Shown one piece after another: positions 15,714 through 23,472 of a DNA stretch of 31,542 nucleotides. The notes beneath the pieces were generated by a model, which saw nothing but the letters and a program-made list of their open reading frames with translations, searched no databases and had not been told where the DNA came from. The position numbers were made by a program, and so were the translations under genes. How positions within the stretch are numbered: the first letter of the stretch is position 1; every line of letters begins with the position of its first letter. The DNA comes from DALYJJ01 sp031969915 (GTDB lineage: Bacteria > Acidobacteriota > Terriglobia > Bryobacterales > Bryobacteraceae): assembly GCA_031969915.1 (NCBI GenBank), contig DALYJJ010000069.1, forward strand, positions 1 to 31,542. Reading direction: 5' to 3'.

Positions 15714-16538
15714 TCAGGGATGGCGGAGGGCGGTCACCACAACTTCCCCGCACAAGCGGAGGAGCGGTGGAGCAAGGCGCAGCACGGCGGAGTCCGCGGT
15801 TTCGAGCAGCCGCAGGCCGCCGCGCACCAGGGGACTCGTGAACCGGCCGCGGGCGAGCCGTTTGGCCATCGCGAACAGGTTCATGGGACGGAGTTCGATG
15901 GCGTCGAAATGCGTTCTCAGTTGGGCGATCTCGGCGGGCCCGAGGAGGATCTCCTCGCCCTGTTCTTCCGGCTCGCGCGAGGACCACGCCCGCAGGCGGC
16001 GTGCCGCGTTTAGGATCGGGTTGCCGCCCCAGGTTTCGCAGAGCACGAGGCGGCCGCCGGGCTTCATCACGCGCGCCAGTTCCTCCAGCGCCCCCGGGTA
16101 CTTCAGGGTGTGATGGAGCGAGGCGGCGGCGAAGACGAGATCGAACTCGGCGGTGGCGAAGGCGTCCAGGCAGCTCGCGTCGGCGGCGACTCCGCGGGCT
16201 TCGACGCCGCTCGCTTTCGCGCGCCGGAGGCACAATTCGATGGCCGCGGGTGAAAGATCGAGGAACGTGACCGCGGCGCCTTCCGTCGCCAGCAGCAAGC
16301 CGAAATCCCCGGGACCGCAGCCGTAATCGAGAGCGCGCCGGCCTTGTACGGGCTGCTCCAGCAGCGTACGAATGGTTTCGGTGTAGAGGAGGCGGCGCTC
16401 ATACATCGGCTGGGCTGGATCGTTGATGGTGTGTTCGAGAGTCTCGCGCGTGAGCCGCAGCGCGTGGTCGGGGAGCGCGAGGTGGCGCGTGTACTGGCGG
16501 TCGTAGAAATCGCGCTCCTGGCCGGCGGTGATGCTCAT
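15714..16538 (-). CDS. Class I SAM-dependent methyltransferase, coupled to TfoX_C protein
   Basis: A 274-residue methyltransferase. It has a long N-terminal helix segment (GQERDFYDRQYTRHLALP), then motif I ALDYGCGPGDFGLLLA, FLDLSPAAIELCLRRAKA, and FDLVFAAASLHHTLKYPGALEELARVMKPGG. A C-terminal region (FDAIELRPMNLFAMAKRLARG) probably recognises the substrate. ATG 16538 overlaps the TGA of the TfoX_C-domain gene (16537-16535) by the ATGA arrangement, giving translational coupling; a longer frame up to 16676 runs through that gene and is not used. It is third in the amidohydrolase-TfoX_C-methyltransferase unit. The substrate is unknown. Confidence 0.82.
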   Translation of the reverse strand: MSITAGQERDFYDRQYTRHLALPDHALRLTRETLEHTINDPAQPMYERRLLYTETIRTLLEQPVQGRRALDYGCGPGDFGLLLATEGAAVTFLDLSPAAIELCLRRAKASGVEARGVAADASCLDAFATAEFDLVFAAASLHHTLKYPGALEELARVMKPGGRLVLCETWGGNPILNAARRLRAWSSREPEEQGEEILLGPAEIAQLRTHFDAIELRPMNLFAMAKRLARGRFTSPLVRGGLRLLETADSAVLRLAPPLLRLCGEVVVTALRHP

Positions 16539-16786
16539 CGGCGGCGGGCGCGCCCCACCTCGCGCTTGAGCCAATCGGGGAGCTTGCGCCAGTCGGCGTC
16601 CTCGGCGGCGCCCGCGATGGCGTAGCCGGCGATGAGGTGCGCGCGCTCGGGAAAGCGCTCGCGCCAAAGGGCCCATGCCTCCTGCCAGCCGAGTTCGCGC
16701 AACCGCTCGATGGTCGCGATGCCCAAGGCCCGCAGCTCGGCGCCGGTCACAGGGCCCAGGTTGCGAGCTTCTTCGATCGGTGTCAT
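16535..16786 (-). CDS. TfoX C-terminal-domain protein
   Basis: An 83-residue protein: MTPIEEARNLGPVTGAELRALGIATIERLRELGWQ and then EAWALWRERFP. This is the pattern of the TfoX/Sxy C-terminal domain, a helix-hairpin-helix-like unit; in Haemophilus and E. coli the full-length protein promotes competence gene expression. Only this domain is present here, as in many bacteria, so a competence role should not be assumed. It overlaps both neighbours by four bases (start over the amidohydrolase stop, stop over the methyltransferase start), indicating strong translational coupling. A second half (DADWRKLPDWLKREVGRARRR) ends very basic. Confidence 0.7.
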   Translation of the reverse strand: MTPIEEARNLGPVTGAELRALGIATIERLRELGWQEAWALWRERFPERAHLIAGYAIAGAAEDADWRKLPDWLKREVGRARRR

Positions 16787-18339
16787 TTCGCCGGGCCGTA
16801 CAGCACGCGGCCGCCGAGGTCGCCGGTCATCTTGCCGTTGAGGAGCGCGGGGCGGCCATTCACGAGCACGTGGCGCACGCCCTCGGCGTATTGATGCGGG
16901 TTAGTGAACTCTGCCCGGTCGATGATCGTGGCGGGGTCGAAGACGGCGATGTCGGCCTTCATGCCGGGGCGAAGAAGGCCGCGGTCGTAGAGCTTCAGGC
17001 GCTGCGCGGGGAAGCCGGACATGCGGTGCACGGCTTCTTCCAGCGTGAGGATCTTGCGCTCGCGCACGTAGCGGCCGAGGACGCGCGCGAAGGCGCCATA
17101 GTTGCGCGGGTGCGGGACACCGTCGCCGAACGTGGGAATGCCGCCATCGGAGGCGACCATGGTGAAGGGGAAAGCGAGAATGCGCTCGATGTCGTCTTCG
17201 CGGATCGCATGGTAGACGGCGGAGCAGCCGCCCTTCAATTGCAGCTCGATCGCCTTCTCGGCCACGGCGTCGGCGCCCGCTGCGAGGTCGCCGAGGGACT
17301 TGCCGGCCAGTGAGCGGTCGAAGCCGCAACTGGCGAGCACGACGTTCTTGGGGTCTCCGCCGCCGCGGCCGTTCACAATGGCGTCGGTGATCGCCTGCTT
17401 GATGCGGGCGCGCTGTTCGGGCGCCTGCAGGCGTTCGGCAAATGCCTTCGGCCCGCCGGCCATCGACCACTGCGGAAAGAGCGCGCCGGTGCCGGTGCTC
17501 GAGGCGGTGTAGGCATATTGATCGACGGTCACATCCACGCCCCGGGCGCGCGCCTCGCTCACCAGGCGGAGCGTCTCCGTGCTGAGCCCCCAGTTCTTCG
17601 TGCCGATGATCTTGTGATGGCTTACCTGCGTCGGCAGGCCGCCTTCCTCGCCGATGCGGATGGTCTCACGCACGCTGTCGAGCGAGCCCGCCGCTTCGTC
17701 GCGCATGTGCGAAATGTGCATGCCGCCCAGCTCACCGACGGTCTTCGCGATGGCGATCACTTCTTCGGTGGGAGCGTAGTTGCCCGGTACATAGAACAGC
17801 CCGGTGGAGAGACCAAACGCACCCTGCTTCATGGCCTCTGCGGCGAGAGCGCGCATCTTCGCCACCTCGTCCTCCGTGGCGCGGCGATTGTCGAGGCCGA
17901 CGGCTTCGCGCCGCAGCGTGCCGTGCCCCACGAAGAGGCCGAAGTTGACGCCGAACTTCGTGGCCGCAAGCTTGTCGAGGTAGGCGCCGACCGGCAGCGG
18001 CGAGCTGCCGTCGTTGCCCTCGAGAATCGAGGTGACGCCTTGACGGATGAGGTTCTCCGCCGCCGGGTGGGCGAAGATGCCCCGCCCGCCATGGCTGTGA
18101 ATGTCGATGAAACCGGGCGCGACGACGAGGCCGCGAGCGTCGATGCGCACTTTCGCGGCGGCCTTGGACAGATTGCCCATCGAGGCGATGGTGTCGCCGC
18201 GCACTCCGACATCGCCGAGGAACCAGGGGTTGCCGGCTCCGTCGACGATGCGCCCGCCTTCGATCAAGAGGTCGAAAGCGGGCTGCTGCGCACTCAGCGC
18301 GGCGGCGAAGAGGATCGAAACGACGGCCCACCGTAGCAT
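16783..18339 (-). CDS. Exported D-aminoacylase-like amidohydrolase
   Basis: A 518-residue amidohydrolase with a signal peptide (residues 1-19). The metal motif HSH (His81, His83) lies in PGFIDIHSHGG; other ligands are likely His211 (SHMRDE), His241/242 (SHHK) and Asp398 (VASDGG). This is the N-acyl-D-amino-acid deacylase family, releasing a D-amino acid from an N-acyl form; export suggests a periplasmic nutrient role. In characterised D-aminoacylases a Cys in GNCG bridges the metal; here the equivalent is Asp110 in EGNDGSS, so chemistry or metal use may differ. The ATG at 18339 has no Shine-Dalgarno but TACAAT 8 bases upstream. It is the first gene of a coupled trio and is a downstream neighbour of the ADOP permease (28-base gap). 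Confidence 0.85.
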   Translation of the reverse strand: MLRWAVVSILFAAALSAQQPAFDLLIEGGRIVDGAGNPWFLGDVGVRGDTIASMGNLSKAAAKVRIDARGLVVAPGFIDIHSHGGRGIFAHPAAENLIRQGVTSILEGNDGSSPLPVGAYLDKLAATKFGVNFGLFVGHGTLRREAVGLDNRRATEDEVAKMRALAAEAMKQGAFGLSTGLFYVPGNYAPTEEVIAIAKTVGELGGMHISHMRDEAAGSLDSVRETIRIGEEGGLPTQVSHHKIIGTKNWGLSTETLRLVSEARARGVDVTVDQYAYTASSTGTGALFPQWSMAGGPKAFAERLQAPEQRARIKQAITDAIVNGRGGGDPKNVVLASCGFDRSLAGKSLGDLAAGADAVAEKAIELQLKGGCSAVYHAIREDDIERILAFPFTMVASDGGIPTFGDGVPHPRNYGAFARVLGRYVRERKILTLEEAVHRMSGFPAQRLKLYDRGLLRPGMKADIAVFDPATIIDRAEFTNPHQYAEGVRHVLVNGRPALLNGKMTGDLGGRVLYGPAK

Positions 18340-18347
18340 GTGGAGCT

Positions 18348-18353
18348 ATTGTA
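18348..18353 (-). promoter_or_regulatory. -10 element (TACAAT) close to start codon
   Basis: TACAAT on the minus strand ends 8 bases before ATG 18339, in the gap after the permease stop. No Shine-Dalgarno is seen, consistent with a leaderless transcript for the amidohydrolase operon. Confidence 0.4.
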
Positions 18354-18367
18354 GCCGTCCCGCCGCG

Positions 18368-20857
18368 CTATTCGTACCGCAATGCGACCATCGGATCGAC
18401 GCGCGTGGCGCGCCACGCAGGCACGTAACCGGCAAGCAGCGCGACGATGGTCAGCGTCAAAGCGGCCGCGGCCTGCACGCCAATGTCGTTCGGCTTCAAG
18501 CCGTAAAGTTGCGCTTCGATGTAGCGGCCCAAACCGTAGGCCAGAGGCAGTGCGCAAGCGACGCCGATCAACGCCATAACGGCGACCTCGCGAAGCACCA
18601 TCCACAGGACTCTCTGCCGCTCCGCGCCGAGCGCCATGCGGATGCCGATCTCCCGTGTGCGGCGAGCGACGGTGTAGGCCATCACGCCGTACAGGCCGAT
18701 GGCGGCGAGGATCGTCGCCAGGAGGCCGAAGCACAGGGAGAGCGCGGCGATGACGCGGTCGAGGAAGAGCGACTCGTCGGCCTGCCGCTCGAAAGTCTTC
18801 ACGTCGCCAACGGGCAGCGAGGCGTCCAGGCGGCGAACCTCGGCGCGTAGGGCGGTGGCGACGCGGTTCGGATCGCCGGCGGTGCGGATGTAGTAGGTGA
18901 CCGATTGCACGTCCCGGTCCTGATGCACCGGATAGAAGACGAAGCGGGAGACTTCGTCACGGATGCTGATGTGACGCGAATCGCGGACCACGCCCACGAT
19001 CTCGGTCCATTCAGTCGCCCGCGGCGTTTTGAAGCGGCGGCCAATGGGATTGCCGTCCTTGAAGAAGTACTTCGCAAACTTCTCATTGACGATGGCCACC
19101 TTCGGCGAGCCGGCCCGATCGGCTTCCGTGAAGTCGCGGCCCAGCAGCAGCCGCATGCCGAGCGTGTCGAAGAAGGACGTGGCCACACCATTGAACATCG
19201 GGTTCATGTCTTCGTCGTCCTTCGCCTTGTAACCCTCCACTTCGACCGTGGCCATGTTCCAGTTGTCGGCGAGGAGCGCGCTGGTGGCGAGTGAGACATG
19301 GCGCACGCCGGGCAGCGCCGCCAGATTGCGCTGGAGTTGTTCGTGCAAGACGCGGGCGCGCTCGATCTTGTAGCCGTTCAGGGCGGGGTCGAGCGAGAAG
19401 GTCATGATGTTCTCCGTGGTGAAGCCCGGGTCGAGCGCGCGGAGATTGGCGAGGCTGCGGGCGAAGAGCCCCGCACCGATCAGGAGCAGTAGCGAGAGCG
19501 AGACCTGCGCGACCACCAGGTACTTGCGAAAGCGCACCTGCGGCGTGCCACCGGAGAGGTTGGCGGCTTGTTCGCGGATGGTCTGAATCACGTCCGGACG
19601 CGTGGCCTGGAGCGCGGGAACCAGTCCGAAGAGGAGCCCGCTGACGACGCTGACCGCCGCGGCGAAGCCCAGAATACGCAGGTCGGGTTCGGCGGAAAGC
19701 GTTCGCGTCAGTCCATCGAAAGGCAGGAATTGAATGAGCAGCGATGTGGTCCACGAAGAGACGAGAAGGCCGCCGAGCCCGCCCAGCACGGAGAGCAGCA
19801 GACTCTCAACGACAAGCTGCGAGGCGATGCGCGCGCGGCCCGCTCCGAGGGCCAGACGGATGGAGATCTCGCGCTGGCGCGCCGCGGCGCGGGCGACCAG
19901 GAGATTTGCCACGTTCGCGCAGGCGATCAGGAGCACCAGGCCGACCATCGCCATCAGCATCCAGAGCGGCTTCTCGAAGTCGCGACGGTAGTTCGAGTAG
20001 CCGCCGTAACCGGCGTTCACCTCCATCGCCTTCGTCAGGTAGCGCTTCTTGAAGGATTCGTTGCGCGGGTTCGCAAGCCGAAGATCCTGCTCCAGGTGCG
20101 CCCGGTACAGCGGCGCCAGGTTCGCCCGGGCCTGTTCGCGCGTGACGCCAGGCTTCAGGCGAGCCAGTATCTCCAGCCAGATGACGCGACGCTCCTTGAG
20201 GCCGTCCCACTGCGGCGTGAGTTGCGCCTTCATCATGGCGGGAACGAAGACGTCCGTCGCCTGGCCGATCCGCGCGCTGTGGAAGCCGGCTGGGGTGACG
20301 CCGAGAACCGTGTACGCATGTCCGTTGACGCGTACCGTCTGGTTGACGATCTTCGTGTTGCCGCCGAAGCGGCGCTGCCAGAAGCCATGGCTGATGACGG
20401 CGACGGGTTGGCCGCCGGGTGTGCGGTCATCGTCCGGCGTCAGCAGGCGGCCGGCGGCGGCGTTGAGGCCGAGCACCTGGAAGTAGTTGCCGCTGACGAT
20501 CTCGGCATTGACGCGTTCGGTGACCTCACCCGCCGCGAAGCTGAGCTGCGTGCCGTAGTAGGCGAGGACGCCGTCGAAGACCTGGTTGTTGGCCGCGATC
20601 TCCTGGTAGAGGGGATGAGAGAAGCACTGCGCGCCGCACAGGACCATGCCGAACTGCGGGCCAGGCGCGCGGAGCGTGACGAGTTGCTGCGGGTCCTTCA
20701 CGGGAAGGGCACGCAGCATCACCTGGTCCATCAATGTGAAGATGGACGTGTTCGCGCCTATGCCCAGGGCGAGCGACAGGACGGCGATCAGGGTGAACGC
20801 CGGGCTCTTGTAGAGGCCTCGCAGCGCATACGTGAGGTCTTGACCCAGGTGGTTCAT
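18368..20857 (-). CDS. ADOP-type duplicated ABC transporter permease (MacB/FtsX family)
   Basis: An 829-residue permease. TM1 (SPAFTLIAVLSLALGIGANTSIF) opens a MacB-type periplasmic domain, then an FtsX domain with three TMs (LWMLMAMVGLVLLIACANVANLL...). The pattern then repeats: RFRKYLVVAQVSLSLLLLIGAGLFAR, a second periplasmic domain, and a final FtsX domain (DRVIAALSLCFGLLATILAAIGLYGVMAY...). REISIRLALGAGR and REIGIRMALGAER are the paired coupling motifs. This eight-TM duplicated layout is the acidobacterial orphan permease type, orphan because no ATPase is adjacent. No ATPase or PadR regulator is visible here. ATG 20857 is preferred over 20974, which would overlap the divergent gene. The transported substrate is unknown. 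Confidence 0.88.
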   Translation of the reverse strand: MNHLGQDLTYALRGLYKSPAFTLIAVLSLALGIGANTSIFTLMDQVMLRALPVKDPQQLVTLRAPGPQFGMVLCGAQCFSHPLYQEIAANNQVFDGVLAYYGTQLSFAAGEVTERVNAEIVSGNYFQVLGLNAAAGRLLTPDDDRTPGGQPVAVISHGFWQRRFGGNTKIVNQTVRVNGHAYTVLGVTPAGFHSARIGQATDVFVPAMMKAQLTPQWDGLKERRVIWLEILARLKPGVTREQARANLAPLYRAHLEQDLRLANPRNESFKKRYLTKAMEVNAGYGGYSNYRRDFEKPLWMLMAMVGLVLLIACANVANLLVARAAARQREISIRLALGAGRARIASQLVVESLLLSVLGGLGGLLVSSWTTSLLIQFLPFDGLTRTLSAEPDLRILGFAAAVSVVSGLLFGLVPALQATRPDVIQTIREQAANLSGGTPQVRFRKYLVVAQVSLSLLLLIGAGLFARSLANLRALDPGFTTENIMTFSLDPALNGYKIERARVLHEQLQRNLAALPGVRHVSLATSALLADNWNMATVEVEGYKAKDDEDMNPMFNGVATSFFDTLGMRLLLGRDFTEADRAGSPKVAIVNEKFAKYFFKDGNPIGRRFKTPRATEWTEIVGVVRDSRHISIRDEVSRFVFYPVHQDRDVQSVTYYIRTAGDPNRVATALRAEVRRLDASLPVGDVKTFERQADESLFLDRVIAALSLCFGLLATILAAIGLYGVMAYTVARRTREIGIRMALGAERQRVLWMVLREVAVMALIGVACALPLAYGLGRYIEAQLYGLKPNDIGVQAAAALTLTIVALLAGYVPAWRATRVDPMVALRYE

Positions 20858-20861
20858 GGCT

Positions 20862-20883
20862 TGCACTAAGTGGAAAGAGTGCA
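20862..20883. promoter_or_regulatory. Inverted repeat in divergent promoter region (possible operator)
   Basis: TGCACT (20862-20867) and AGTGCA (20878-20883) are perfect inverted arms 10 bases apart, starting five bases from the permease ATG and within the 59-base divergent gap to the PQQ-propeller gene. Spacing fits a dimeric repressor site. With 6-base arms a chance occurrence is possible, and no regulator gene is nearby. Confidence 0.3.
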
Positions 20884-20916
20884 CGTTCCACGCCACTGGA
20901 GAAGGCAGGAAAACCA

Positions 20917-22182
20917 ATGGTTTCGCTAACGGCGTTCGTTCACGGGCGGGATCGGCTGTCGCGAAAGCGGACACTGGCGGCGGCCTTGCTCCTACTTGCC
21001 GCGCCGCTCGCGGCGGCCGACTGGCCCCAATGGCGCGGGCCGAACCGCGATGGCGTGGTTCTCGATTTCAAGCCGCCCGCGGCGTGGCCCAAGGAGCTGA
21101 ACCTGGTCTGGAAGGTGGCGGCGGGCGAGGGGTACAGTTCGCCCGTGATCGCCGAGGGGCGCGTGATCCTGCATGAGCGCGAAGGCGGCGACGAAATCGT
21201 GCGCGCGCTGGACGCGGCCACGGGGCGCGTACTGTGGTCGGATCGCCTGGCGGCGCCGTTCAAGAAGAACCCATATGCGACCGAAATGGCGAGCTCGCCG
21301 TTTTCGACGCCGCTCGCGGCCGGCGGCCGGGTGTTCACGCTGAGCGGCACGAACGTTCTTTCGGCCTATGACGCGGCGCGCGGAAAGCTGCTCTGGCGCA
21401 AAGACTATTCGAAGCACACCGGCACGGCGGAGCTGTTCACCGGCGCGGCGATGTCCCCGATCTTCGAGGGAGGCCGCGTGGTGGCGCATGTCGGGGACGA
21501 CCGCGGCGGCAGCGTCGTCGCGCTGGAACCGGCCACGGGCAATCTGGCGTGGGAATGGAAGGGCGACGGGCCTGGTTATGCGTCACCGGTGGCGGTGACC
21601 CTGGGAGGTGTGCGGCAACTGGTGACCATGACCGCGAAGTCCGTGGTGTCGATCGAAAGCGCCACCGGGCGCTTGTTGTGGAAGGAGCCGTTCCCGGACG
21701 AATGGAACGAGAACATCGTTACCCCGGTGCCGTATGGAGACACGATCGTCGTGAGCGGCGTGCGGGCCGGCACGAAGGCTTTGCGGCCGGTCCGCAAAGG
21801 CGCTGCATGGAGCGTGGAAACCCTGTGGCAGAACAAGACCGTGAACTTCTACATGAGCACGCCGGTGTTGGACGGCCACGTTCTGTACGGGCTCTCGGCG
21901 CGGAACAAAGGCCAGTATGTGTGTCTGGACGCGAAGACCGGCAAAACGCTGTGGGCGACGGATGGCCGCTCCGGAAACCAGGCGGCGCTGGTGGGCGCGG
22001 GGGCGTTCGTGTTGGTCTGGACGAACCAGGGCGAGCTGATCGTGCTGACAAAGAACGCAGCCCGGTTCGAAGAAGCTGCGCGGTATTCTCTGGCGCAGAG
22101 TTCCTCCTATCCGCACCCGGCGGTGTCCGGCAATCGCATTGTCGTTCGCGACGCAGCGAGCGTGGCGGCCTATTCGTTCTGA
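20917..22182 (+). CDS. Exported PQQ-type beta-propeller protein
   Basis: A 421-residue protein with an N-terminal export signal (residues about 17-34, KRTLAAALLLLAAPLAAA), then DWPQWRGPNRDG. The body has repeats ending in the PQQ-propeller tryptophan motif: DAATGRVLW, DAARGKLLW, EPATGNLAWEW, ESATGRLLW, DAKTGKTLW. These blades resemble BamB and quinoprotein dehydrogenases, but no dehydrogenase metal-site residues were recognised, so a binding or scaffold role is more likely than enzymatic oxidation. ATG 20917 has AGGA 7 bases upstream. It is divergent from the ADOP permease and ends directly against its convergent paralogue. Acidobacteria and Planctomycetes carry many such proteins; the ligand is unknown. 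Confidence 0.82.
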   Translation: MVSLTAFVHGRDRLSRKRTLAAALLLLAAPLAAADWPQWRGPNRDGVVLDFKPPAAWPKELNLVWKVAAGEGYSSPVIAEGRVILHEREGGDEIVRALDAATGRVLWSDRLAAPFKKNPYATEMASSPFSTPLAAGGRVFTLSGTNVLSAYDAARGKLLWRKDYSKHTGTAELFTGAAMSPIFEGGRVVAHVGDDRGGSVVALEPATGNLAWEWKGDGPGYASPVAVTLGGVRQLVTMTAKSVVSIESATGRLLWKEPFPDEWNENIVTPVPYGDTIVVSGVRAGTKALRPVRKGAAWSVETLWQNKTVNFYMSTPVLDGHVLYGLSARNKGQYVCLDAKTGKTLWATDGRSGNQAALVGAGAFVLVWTNQGELIVLTKNAARFEEAARYSLAQSSSYPHPAVSGNRIVVRDAASVAAYSF

Positions 22183-23451
22183 CTACCTCTGCTCGATCCT
22201 GTAAAGGTGGGTGCGTGTGCGGATGAAGAACGCTTTACCGGCGATGGCCGGGGAGGCGAGGAAGCCGTTGTCGAGGCGGCTCTCGGCGAGTTTTTCGAAG
22301 ACCCGCCCCGGCTTGAGGACGGTGGTCTTGCCATCCTCACTGAAGAACCACAGACGGCCGTCGGCGTAGACGGGCGATGCGGAGTACTCGCCGCCGATGC
22401 GCTGTTGCCAGACCTGTTCTCCGCTTTTGGAGTCGATGCAACTGGCAATACCGTTGTCGCCAATCAGGTAGATCAGACCGTCCACCAGGAGGATCGACGG
22501 CTTGTTTGGCACGCCGCGCTTCACGCGCCAGGCAATGTGGGTATCCGTGATCAGGCCGTTGCCGCCAGTGCGCACCGCCAGCAACTGGCCGGTCGAAAAG
22601 CCGGTGGGGAAGAAGATCATGCCGTGGCCGATGACGGGCCGCGTGCTGGCGGAATGCTGGTCGCGTTCTTCGACCCGCCAGAGTTCCTTGCCGGTGAGTG
22701 GGTCGTAGGAATAGGCGGCCTTGGCGCCGAGGCTGATCAACTCCCACCGTCCGTCGATGCGCGCGACGTGAGGCGTTGCGAAGGCCTTTCGCAGGTCGCC
22801 TTCCGCCGCCGGCTTGCCGTCCTTGTCCAGGTCCTGGAAGTCGATCGAGCGGGGAGTCTTCCACACGGTCCTGCCGGTACGTTTATCGAGCGCGATGACG
22901 AACTGGACGTCGCTTCCGTCGAAGTGCATCAGCAGCAGGTTGCCGAACAGAATGGGAGAAGAGCCCGCGCCGCGGAAGTGATTGCACTCGATGTCCCGGC
23001 GCTCCCAGAGCACGCGGAAGGTCCGCGTGTCGATGGCGGCCGTGCCGGCGGCGCCGAAGGTGATGTAGACACGGCCCTGTTCGATCACTGGCGTGGGGGA
23101 CGCGTGGGTGTTGAAGGCGTGGGCGAACTGCGGCTGGGGGACGTCGAACAGCTTCCAATCGCGGACGATCTTGCCGGTTTCGCGATCGATGCAGAAGACG
23201 AAGAGTTCGCGGCCGTCCTTGGATGCGGAGGTCAACCAGATCTGCTTGCCGAAGACTACAGGGGACGACCAGCCGCGGTCGTGGACGGCGGTCTTCCAGA
23301 CGACGTTGCGGGTCTCGCTCCATTCGAGCGGCAGGCCGCGGGCATCGGAATGTCCGTCTCCGCCGGGGCCGCGGAATTGCGGCCAGTTCTCAGCCCCTCG
23401 CGCCGCGGCGCAGGACCACAAGAGGAACAAGGTGGGTAGGATCCTGGTCAT
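22183..23451 (-). CDS. Exported PQQ-type beta-propeller protein, convergent paralogue
   Basis: A 422-residue relative of the gene ending at 22182. It starts with a signal peptide (MTRILPTLFLLWSCAAARG), then ENWPQFRGPGGDG, the same opening motif as its neighbour. Propeller repeats include DTRTFRVLWERR, DKRTGRTVW, DPLTGKELW and DSKSGEQVW. ATG 23451 follows GGTGGGTGCG; a GTG at 23460 is possible but adds only three residues. Its stop (TAG 22185-22183) directly abuts the TGA of the other gene with no base between, so the transcripts must overlap at their ends. No cofactor-binding residues were identified. It lies 21 bases downstream of the enolase-superfamily gene, on the same strand, and may be co-transcribed with it. 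Confidence 0.82.
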   Translation of the reverse strand: MTRILPTLFLLWSCAAARGAENWPQFRGPGGDGHSDARGLPLEWSETRNVVWKTAVHDRGWSSPVVFGKQIWLTSASKDGRELFVFCIDRETGKIVRDWKLFDVPQPQFAHAFNTHASPTPVIEQGRVYITFGAAGTAAIDTRTFRVLWERRDIECNHFRGAGSSPILFGNLLLMHFDGSDVQFVIALDKRTGRTVWKTPRSIDFQDLDKDGKPAAEGDLRKAFATPHVARIDGRWELISLGAKAAYSYDPLTGKELWRVEERDQHSASTRPVIGHGMIFFPTGFSTGQLLAVRTGGNGLITDTHIAWRVKRGVPNKPSILLVDGLIYLIGDNGIASCIDSKSGEQVWQQRIGGEYSASPVYADGRLWFFSEDGKTTVLKPGRVFEKLAESRLDNGFLASPAIAGKAFFIRTRTHLYRIEQR

Positions 23452-23472
23452 CGCACCCACCAGGGTAGCGCG

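Noticed and set aside
19568..20869. 433-residue + strand frame opposite the ADOP permease
   Set aside because: Shadow of a permease with clear TM and coupling motifs; the translation is low complexity.
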